Shown here piece by piece: positions 6,101-8,902 of a stretch of 8,902 nucleotides of DNA. The number at the start of each line of letters is the position of its first letter. Within the stretch, counting starts at the first letter, position 1. Position numbers and translations under genes: made by a program. This DNA comes from Niastella sp. (lineage in GTDB: Bacteria; Bacteroidota; Bacteroidia; Chitinophagales; Chitinophagaceae). Under the pieces are notes generated by a model, which did not search any database, was not told the DNA's origin, and saw nothing but the letters and a program-made list of their open reading frames with translations. The stretch is taken from contig JAJKIL010000261.1 in the NCBI GenBank assembly GCA_021154515.1, positions 1 to 8,902 of the forward strand. The letters are read 5' to 3'.

Positions 6101-8463
6101 ACTCGCTGAACAACCGGCAGAATTACAGCACTACCGGTGCCTATACCACCATTATGGTGGTGGCTGATAAGGATAACACCGTGGTAGAGATCACGCCATC
6201 GGTTCCAACGCTGGGTGGAAAACCTGCCAATGTTCCATTCAGGATCACCTTACAGGCGGGAGAGGTTTACCAGGTGCTGGGCGCCATGATAAGCGGCGCC
6301 GACGGATACGATCTTACCGGTTCCATTATAAAATCAATTCCAAATGCGAACAACGAATGTCACCCGATAGGCGTGTTCACCGGAAGTTCACGTACAAGTA
6401 TTGCTTGTGGTAACGGGGTAGGCTCTTCAGGCGACCTGTTCTTACAACAAACCTTCCCATACTCGGCCTGGGGTAAAACCTACCTGACTGCACCGACCTC
6501 AACCAGCGGGAACATCAGTACGCTGATGACAAACATTTACCGCATTATGGTGAAGGATCCAACGACAATAGTAAAACGCAATAACGTTCAATTACCCATT
6601 ACCAGCTTAATCAATAACCGTTACTATCAATATGAAAGTAATACTGCTGATATTATTACCGCAGATAAACCGGTTACCATGGTACAGTATATGTCCTCAT
6701 CAGGTAGCTGTCCCAATACCGGTGGCGATGGAGATCCGGAAAGTAATATTCTGAGTCCGGCAGAACAGGCCATCAGCGGCTTCTCCGGCTTCTACCGGAA
6801 TAACCGCGATGCGATCGACATCAACTATCTGACACTTATTCTTCCCACCGGAGGTATGAGCTCGCTGAAAATAGATGGGGTGCCCTGGGCTGCTATCCCT
6901 GCTGCCGATAAAACAAGTTATGCGCACTCGCAACCTGGTTATACCGTAGCCATCAAGAAATGGCCGGCCGGGGCAGGACAAAGTTCTGTAGAAAGTGATT
7001 CTACCTACCTGGGGCTGGTGTATGGTTTGGGCAGCGTGGAAAGCTATGGCTACAATGTAGGCACCATGGTGAAAACGCTGCAGGGATTGGGCACTATCTC
7101 CAATACCCTGAACAATGGCACCAAAGCCGAATACACCTGTGCAGGCACGCCGTTCCGGTTCACCGCTTATCTGCCCTTTATTCCCAATACGCTTACCTGG
7201 AAATTCAGCCGCGTACCGGGTTTAACGCCAAATGCGGATGTGACCGTGAATGCACCAGTGCCAGGCGACAGCATAGTAATAAATGGCGAGAAGAATTATG
7301 TATTCCCATTGAACCAGGATTATACGTTTGCTAACCCGGGTGTATACTCTGTAGAAATTATCTACGATCACCCGGATATTGAAAGCTGCGATCACACCGG
7401 CCGCGACCTGATCTATGTACAGGTAGTACCGGCGCCAAAAGCAGACTTCACTATCAACTTCTCCGGTTGCGTGAAAGATGTAGCCGAGTTTACCGGAGAA
7501 AATAACGCCCAGAATGGTATTGCGGTGAACCAGTGGAAATGGAACTTCCATGATGGCACTAAGGCAAACGGGCAAAAAGTTACTTACAAATACACGACGG
7601 CAGGCACCTATACAGAAGACCTGCAATCGATAACAGCCGATGGTTGTATTGGCGATACCACCAAACAGGTAGTGGTGAAACCAATACCGGTGGTGAAAGC
7701 GCAATCAGTAGTGGTATGTACCGGGCGCGATACCACGCTTTCAGTAGAAAATCCGGCTGCAGGCGCTACCTACACCTGGTATACTTCAGAAACCGGTGGT
7801 ACGGTGGCCGGAACAGGACCAAGCCTGAAAATTACCAATGTAACAGCCGGTACAGATTACTATGTACAGGAAACTTCACCAACCAGTTGTAGTTCGGAAA
7901 GAACAAAAGTATCAGTAGCCGTGCAAAGCTCCATTTTGCAACCAGTAGTGTCAGTTGATTCGGTAGGCGCCAACCTCGTTCGCTTCACGTGGACGGCTGT
8001 GCCAGGCGCTACCGGTTACCAGGTATCACTGGATGGAGGCAGCAACTGGTCTATACCATCTTCAGGTTCTACCGGATTGAGTCATACCGTAGCCGGCTTA
8101 CAACCGATGCAAACAGTGACCATCATAGTGAAAGCGCTGAGCGCTTGCGTGGAAGCAAGATCTGCACCGGTATCACAACAGGTATTGCCCGATGGCGTGT
8201 TCATCCCCAACAGCTTTACACCCAATAACGATGGATTGAATGATGTGCTGAAAGTATATGGCTACAAGATCAAAGAGCTGAAGCTGGTGGTGTTTAATCA
8301 GTGGGGTGAGCAATTGTTTGAATCGCGCGATCAAAGCCGCGGCTGGGATGGGATGTACAAAGGCAAGGTGCAACCAAGTGGGGTGTATATGTATGTGTGC
8401 CGGCTGGTGTTGACGGATGGAACTGTGGTGGATAAGAAAGGAGCGATCAATTTGATTAGATAG
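1..8463 (+). CDS. Giant T9SS type B-sorted multidomain surface protein (Ig-like/beta-helix repeats, IgGFc-binding-type domain), 5' partial
   Basis: The frame is open from base 1 to the TAG at 8461-8463 and gives 2,820 residues without a break. The GTG at 16 is not the real start, because the frame continues upstream in the middle of a MAM-like domain. Domains by visible residue: MAM-like tail 1-54; Ig-like 55-150, beta-helix 151-613; Ig-like 614-716, beta-helix 717-1180; Ig-like 1181-1283, beta-helix 1284-1760; unassigned beta-rich domain 1761-1914; IgGFc-binding-type 1915-2362; PKD-like 2363-2478; PKD 2479-2560; Ig-like 2564-2642; fn3 2648-2729; type B sorting domain 2733-2820. The C-terminal domain is known to route proteins through the type IX secretion system to the cell surface or medium in Bacteroidota. 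The N-terminal signal peptide must lie outside the window. No catalytic motif was recognised, so an adhesive or structural role (matrix, prey or polysaccharide contact) is inferred. The protein is rich in Asn, Thr and Gly, as expected of beta-helices. Family assignments rest on reading motifs, not on a profile search. Confidence 0.93.
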   Translation, partial: TRLDSVGLRSAWSQKVIFFNSTSATTVIRFQAVGDFGVTDIGLDDILVADWPDCSGTPNAGNTTTSSSTVCVEPFTLGVTGISTGNGITYQWQQSVDSLVWTDITGATGISLTKSQVGTHWYRLVTTCTLSSTSANSTAVKVISPTPVHGIFNINNTQPTTGNNFNNFNDAYNFIKCGIDGQVTFNVQTGTGTYNEQLIMTAIPGASATNTVTFKGVGSGVIGFASTNTNERAVIKLKGTRYIILDSLIIKASVGTYGYGVQLMSNTDSNIVRNCTINLSTSSTTQNFAGIVVNGSDAGPVTTGNVLSDFNEFTGNTITGGYYGITLVASFNNGANGNNKITRNIIKDFYSYGIYVAGSYATVIEKNSISRPARTGVTDFYGIYFTTEKNAGCAISKNRIFNPFGGAPNSTAAFYGINSNNSSGSTGGTNNENVVSNNLIYDVNGNGLVYAIFNTASDNTWYFHNTISLDNIASTSTAATRGFYQTGTAGGIFFYNNNISITRGGTGTRYCIYLASNLPPGADNNNYYLNAAAGNNAVGFYTASRAQLSNWRTATNLDANSLSITPAFVDPGNGDFTPGNAGIDNKGTGIGIADDIKDQPRSTTTPDIGAYEFTPSPCAVPLVNGRIDLTPDTICQYNPVYLHVNIGAFGSGQTFQWQQARSLTGAWVNIGTPMLTPDTTIIADTTSYFRVQISCGVNTVYTDTALLVVNPVLPNGIYTINKNGQSTYIPGKPGGNFLSFADAKAAMGCGIGGAIVFNVAPNSGPYTEQLILDSIPGTSAINTITFNGNGNTITFNATNNSQRAVIKLNGADHIIFDSLVIEAGGGTYGYGIQLINNADSNIVRKCTINTSVSSINTNYAGIVINSSDAGTISTGNTLCDANVFDGNIVTGGYYGITLVGNTTTAGFLNNNSFTNNTVQDFYNYGLYVTGTNFTTVTGNKFTRAARTNTATSVYGIYVTTAPSNRLSISKNRFSRFFGGISANTATFYGVYHNSVSASPEDTVSNNLFYDLDGNGPVYALYNTGSSNIWYYHNTISIDNTTSTATGASVGFYHTTTATGIQFVDNIITINRGGTGVKHAIYLNSTSSEVLSNNNDLYVNATNANTGFYTANRTTLADWQTATSSDANSLGMNPLYTDVITGNYMPQLAAMDNKGTPVGITTDIVNAVRSTTTPDMGAYEFAPLPCQTPPVAGTAIATPSSGLCLEMPIELNVTGHSPLGAITFQWQSSPDGTNWTDIGPVQYFPKYNTKAGLNTWYRAAVTCTNNTVYTAPIQVTLNNILLTGTYTIDPAKPAALPNFTSFQAAVDALLCGISGPIIFKVAAGTYNEQIRIPYIPNTSTVNTVTFESDNGVASSVNLSFDAITSANYTLKLDSTRYFIFKNLTISGTNTTFGRVVELANTASYDSIVNCIITAPVATVASNTLAGIYANQLKGTNNVIRGNTVNNGATGIYFTGTGTGAGLTPDHVIDSNTVNNAWQNGIYTANIKRLQLNKNTVNLNGPVNATAYGIYATDCDSSYNITGNHIAISNTGTIVYGLALFNSDSSLTKRGKLANNMVTAVNNNTGTLYGIYLSASPGILVANNVVALQTTGSGSYGMYHNNFSVADYFNNSINSTTATATNNHAMYLLNTTANAVQLRNNIFSAKGGGVALYVNNSSQSLTSDYNMLYTTGSTLVQRANPAGLFATLADWKAGSYWDKYSITYTPAFVSDNDLHPDLANPDVWAMHGRGVQIPGNDRDINDSIRPVLLTQGVPDLGAWEFFPTAQPTLLTATPATPAANQLQTFMYGTDTVMKITWGPTAPATLEARRFSGVVPSGLVSRPDSMFFYTKVNIPGGGNYDYNMELFYLDPWQGSIPDQNQLGLGKTTVSNAWVVGFSSRVDVLKKKITQTSVNYIDRFTGLINPYAPPVLPEKDSSNRGKRFWVGYQRSYDFNPGSNSQEMVLYMSTTDQPANVQVRINGTSWVRNYVIPPFTTKASDFMPKTGLDDARLLDEGLYDRGISIVSDVPITAYAHIFASANSGATMLFPVGVWGYEYYSLNNRQNYSTTGAYTTIMVVADKDNTVVEITPSVPTLGGKPANVPFRITLQAGEVYQVLGAMISGADGYDLTGSIIKSIPNANNECHPIGVFTGSSRTSIACGNGVGSSGDLFLQQTFPYSAWGKTYLTAPTSTSGNISTLMTNIYRIMVKDPTTIVKRNNVQLPITSLINNRYYQYESNTADIITADKPVTMVQYMSSSGSCPNTGGDGDPESNILSPAEQAISGFSGFYRNNRDAIDINYLTLILPTGGMSSLKIDGVPWAAIPAADKTSYAHSQPGYTVAIKKWPAGAGQSSVESDSTYLGLVYGLGSVESYGYNVGTMVKTLQGLGTISNTLNNGTKAEYTCAGTPFRFTAYLPFIPNTLTWKFSRVPGLTPNADVTVNAPVPGDSIVINGEKNYVFPLNQDYTFANPGVYSVEIIYDHPDIESCDHTGRDLIYVQVVPAPKADFTINFSGCVKDVAEFTGENNAQNGIAVNQWKWNFHDGTKANGQKVTYKYTTAGTYTEDLQSITADGCIGDTTKQVVVKPIPVVKAQSVVVCTGRDTTLSVENPAAGATYTWYTSETGGTVAGTGPSLKITNVTAGTDYYVQETSPTSCSSERTKVSVAVQSSILQPVVSVDSVGANLVRFTWTAVPGATGYQVSLDGGSNWSIPSSGSTGLSHTVAGLQPMQTVTIIVKALSACVEARSAPVSQQVLPDGVFIPNSFTPNNDGLNDVLKVYGYKIKELKLVVFNQWGEQLFESRDQSRGWDGMYKGKVQPSGVYMYVCRLVLTDGTVVDKKGAINLIR
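163..1839 (+). repeat. Super-repeat unit 1: Ig-like domain plus parallel beta-helix
   Basis: This unit is coding sequence for residues 55-613. The Ig-like part (163-450) has Cys at residues 71 and 128 with Y-Q-W-Q-Q between them, the usual strand B/C/F pattern. The beta-helix part (451-1839) opens with an N-cap containing N-F-N-N-F-N-D-A, then C-G-I (Cys 177), G-T-Y-N-E-Q and N-T-V-T-F. About ten rungs of 25-35 residues follow, each marked by a [YF]-[GA]-[IV] strand and an Asn-rich N-x-I turn. It closes with T-P-D-I-G-A-Y-E-F, resembling the choice-of-anchor Q type end motif of Bacteroidota beta-helix proteins. Units 1 and 2 look roughly half identical by eye, and the third is more diverged. 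Confidence 0.8.
1840..3540 (+). repeat. Super-repeat unit 2: Ig-like domain plus parallel beta-helix
   Basis: This unit is coding sequence for residues 614-1180, with an Ig-like part at 1840-2148 and a beta-helix at 2149-3540. The beta-helix is 464 residues against 463 in unit 1. Matching landmarks include Q-R-A-V-I-K-L, G-T-Y-G-Y-G-[VI]-Q-L, D-S-N-I-V-R, [VI]-T-G-G-Y-Y-G-I-T-L-V, V-S-N-N-L, N-R-G-G-T-G and S-T-T-T-P-D-M-G-A-Y-E-F. DNA similarity is still visible in places, for example GGTTATTATGGCATTAC at 961 and again at 2674. This supports duplication from unit 1, or of both from a common unit, rather than convergence. Confidence 0.8.
3541..5280 (+). repeat. Super-repeat unit 3: Ig-like domain plus diverged parallel beta-helix
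   Basis: This unit is coding sequence for residues 1181-1760, with an Ig-like part at 3541-3849 and a beta-helix at 3850-5280. The N-cap is kept: N-F-T-S-F-Q-A-A, C-G-I with Cys 1310, G-T-Y-N-E-Q, and N-T-V-T-F. The D-S-I-V-N-C strand is kept, as is the end motif in the form P-D-L-G-A-W-E-F. The middle rungs align poorly with units 1 and 2 and have their own pattern (N-T-V-N-N, Y-G-I-Y, N-N-x-V). It is therefore the oldest or fastest-changing copy. The last 60 residues before the cap are richer in Asp, Trp and Pro than in the other units. Confidence 0.75.
5281..5742 (+). other. Unassigned beta-rich domain between the third beta-helix and the IgGFc-type domain
   Basis: Residues 1761-1914 do not match a family I can name. 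A Pro/Thr/Ala-rich linker comes first. Strands then appear around V-M-K-I-T-W, S-M-F-F-Y-T-K-V and Y-N-M-E-L-F-Y-L-D, followed by a W-V-V-G-F segment and S-R-V-D-V-L-K-K-K-I-T. The order of a hydrophobic '[FY]-Y-L-D' strand, a Trp strand, then 'D-V...K-x-I-T' and 'F-T-G' loosely resembles a beta-sandwich often seen near the C-terminus of T9SS cargo. That resemblance is an inference from pattern only. Confidence 0.4.
5743..7086 (+). other. IgGFc-binding-type domain of the giant protein
   Basis: Residues 1915-2362 begin N-R-G-K-R-F-W-V-G-Y, then M-V-L-Y-M-S-T-T and V-Q-V-R-I. Later come T-A-Y-A-H (about residue 2010), A-T-M-L-F-P-V-G-V-W-G-Y-E-Y-Y, N-T-V-V-E-I-T-P, G-E-V-Y-Q-V-L-G, L-T-G-S-I-I, and G-D-L-F-L-Q-Q-T-F-P-Y-S-A-W-G-K (residues 2144-2159). 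The last motif corresponds to the 'C-D-H-L-x-E-Q-L-P-P-x-x-x-W-G' segment of the family named after the human IgG Fc-binding protein FCGBP. Bacterial members are common in Bacteroidota and their ligands are mostly unknown, so IgG binding should not be assumed. The downstream gene carries a related copy. Confidence 0.8.
7087..8187 (+). other. PKD-like, PKD, Ig-like and fn3 module stack
   Basis: Residues 2363-2478 are PKD-like: two Cys bracket a hydrophobic core, and F-A-N-P-G-V-Y-S-V-E occupies the place of the PKD 'G-x-Y-x-V' strand. Residues 2479-2560 form a clearer PKD domain, with A-D-F-T...W-K-W-N-F-H-D-G-T and Y-K-Y-T-T-A-G-T-Y-T. Residues 2564-2642 are an Ig-like domain with a Cys pair around Y-T-W-Y and a T-x-Y-Y-V-Q-E strand, as often found just before type B sorting domains. 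Residues 2648-2729 look like fn3, with V-R-F-T-W-T-A-V-P-G-A-T-G-Y-Q-V-S and L-Q-P-M-Q-T-V-T. These modules probably act as a rigid stalk holding the binding region away from the outer membrane. Confidence 0.7.
8197..8460 (+). other. T9SS type B (gliding-motility-associated) C-terminal sorting domain
   Basis: The last 88 residues start V-F-I-P-N-S-F-T-P-N-N-D-G-L-N-D, the hallmark of the CHU_C/type B sorting domain. They continue with L-V-V-F-N-Q-W-G-E-Q-L-F-E-S, then G-W-D-G and P-S-G-V-Y-M-Y, and end in K-G-A-I-N-L-I-R immediately before the stop. Every canonical landmark is present and the length is typical. The protein should therefore be exported through the type IX system. Type B cargo usually depends on a dedicated PorP/SprF-type partner, and none is encoded in this window. 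Confidence 0.95.
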
Positions 8464-8481
8464 GCAAAGGGCCCTCCTACG

Positions 8482-8585
8482 CTAAAGCTTCGGCGGGCGA
8501 GGCAGACGGCAAACGGCAGAAAGAAATGCACAACCTCCCTCCCGACCAGTCGGGAGGGCCGGGGGAAACCTAAAAGCTTCGGCGG
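8482..8585. repeat. Intergenic repeat module with two copies of AAAGCTTCGGCGG
   Basis: The word AAAGCTTCGGCGG occurs at 8484-8496 and again at 8573-8585, both times preceded by CT(A). Between the copies lie a short tandem ACGGCA (8506-8511 and 8513-8518) and a GC-rich palindrome. The block fills most of the spacer between the two genes and is more GC-rich and patterned than the coding sequence around it. It resembles the dispersed palindromic intergenic elements of Bacteroidota genomes. That is an impression from memory, and dispersal cannot be shown from one window. Confidence 0.55.
8537..8558. terminator. Perfect 9-bp GC-rich hairpin, possible terminator or palindromic repeat element
   Basis: CCCTCCCGA at 8537-8545 pairs exactly with TCGGGAGGG at 8550-8558 around a CCAG loop. 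It lies 74 bases after the stop codon of the giant gene. No T-run follows on the + strand (the next bases are CCGGGGGAAACC), so it is not a textbook intrinsic terminator. It could stop or stabilise transcripts, or simply be the core of the intergenic repeat. Confidence 0.45.
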
Positions 8586-8612
8586 ATAATGCAAAACGAT
8601 AAATGAGATTAT

Positions 8613-8902
8613 ATGCAAATACTATATAGATGGATGGTGTTAATAGTTGTGCTGTTGGTGAGCATACATAGCAGGGCGCAGAATGTTTCGAACCGGGGAA
8701 CGGAGTTTTGGGTGGGGTATGGGCATCATCAGTTTATGGAGCAGGGTTCAAACAATATGAACATGGTGTTGTACCTGAGTGCGGAAGATCAACCTGCAAC
8801 AGTTACTGTAACGATCGACAGCAGCGGGCCCTTTGTGGCAACCTGGTGGCGCAAAACGTATACAATACCTGCTTATACGGTCATTGCATCTGATATTATT
8901 CC
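8613..8902 (+). CDS. Secreted IgGFc-binding-type domain protein, 3' partial
   Basis: The frame starts at ATG 8613 and runs off the right edge, giving 96 complete codons with no stop. The first 22 residues form a clear signal peptide: Arg-6, a hydrophobic core M-V-L-I-V-V-L-L-V, then S-R-A with likely cleavage before Q-N, a pattern common in Bacteroidota exported proteins. From residue 27 the sequence N-R-G-T-E-F-W-V-G-Y, then M-V-L-Y-L-S-A-E-D-Q-P-A and Y-T-I-P-A-Y-T...A-S-D, aligns with the start of the IgGFc-type domain in the preceding gene (residues 1915 onward), with about 30 identities over some 70 positions. No strong Shine-Dalgarno sequence precedes the ATG; the upstream bases are A/T-rich. 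ATG 8603 is out because its frame stops after eight codons. The rest of the protein, probably Ig/PKD modules and a T9SS sorting domain, lies outside the window. Confidence 0.85.
   Translation, partial: MQILYRWMVLIVVLLVSIHSRAQNVSNRGTEFWVGYGHHQFMEQGSNNMNMVLYLSAEDQPATVTVTIDSSGPFVATWWRKTYTIPAYTVIASDII

Noticed and set aside
7222..7704. 160-residue open frame on the minus strand
   Set aside because: It lies wholly antisense to the PKD region of the giant gene, has no recognisable domain, and is one of many such frames caused by the codon composition of the real gene.
8331..8618. 95-residue minus-strand frame across the gene end and spacer
   Set aside because: It covers the sorting domain in antisense plus the repeat-built spacer, and its translation matches no family I recognise.
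8708..8893. 61-residue + strand frame near the right edge
   Set aside because: It overlaps the frame starting at 8613, which has a signal peptide and homology to the upstream IgGFc-type domain. This alternative frame has neither.
1..8902. RNA genes, insertion sequences or phage elements
   Set aside because: No tRNA- or rRNA-like stretch, transposase motif or terminal inverted repeats were found. The only palindrome of note is in the spacer.

Overview
The window reads as part of a Bacteroidota chromosome, most likely from the Chitinophagales (a Chitinophaga- or Niastella-like soil bacterium). The grounds are a gliding-motility-associated (T9SS type B) C-terminal sorting domain, PKD, Ig-like and fn3 modules, IgGFc-binding-type domains, a signal peptide followed by Gln, and no strong Shine-Dalgarno sequence. 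The genus is inferred from style and domain content, not from a marker gene.

Positions 1-8463 are one uninterrupted reading frame on the + strand. It is open at the left edge, so its true start and signal peptide lie outside the window. The 2,820 visible residues form a giant, secreted, multidomain surface protein. From N to C it contains: the tail of a MAM-like domain; three tandem copies of an Ig-like plus parallel beta-helix super-repeat (about 560-580 residues each, each ending in a D-[IML]-G-A-[YW]-E-F cap); an unassigned beta-rich domain; an IgGFc-binding-type domain; a stack of PKD-like, PKD, Ig-like and fn3 modules; and the type B sorting domain. No frameshift or internal stop is present.

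Positions 8464-8612 are a non-coding spacer built from short repeats. It holds two copies of a 13-base word (AAAGCTTCGGCGG) on either side of a perfect 9-bp GC-rich hairpin. This resembles a dispersed intergenic repeat and may also end transcription of the giant gene.

From 8613 a second + strand gene begins and runs off the right edge. It encodes a signal peptide followed almost directly by a domain clearly homologous to the IgGFc-type domain of the upstream protein. The two neighbours therefore look like a pair of related cell-surface or secreted adhesin-like proteins sharing a module in different architectures. No RNA genes, CRISPR arrays, transposases or metabolic genes were seen. All credible coding is on the + strand.
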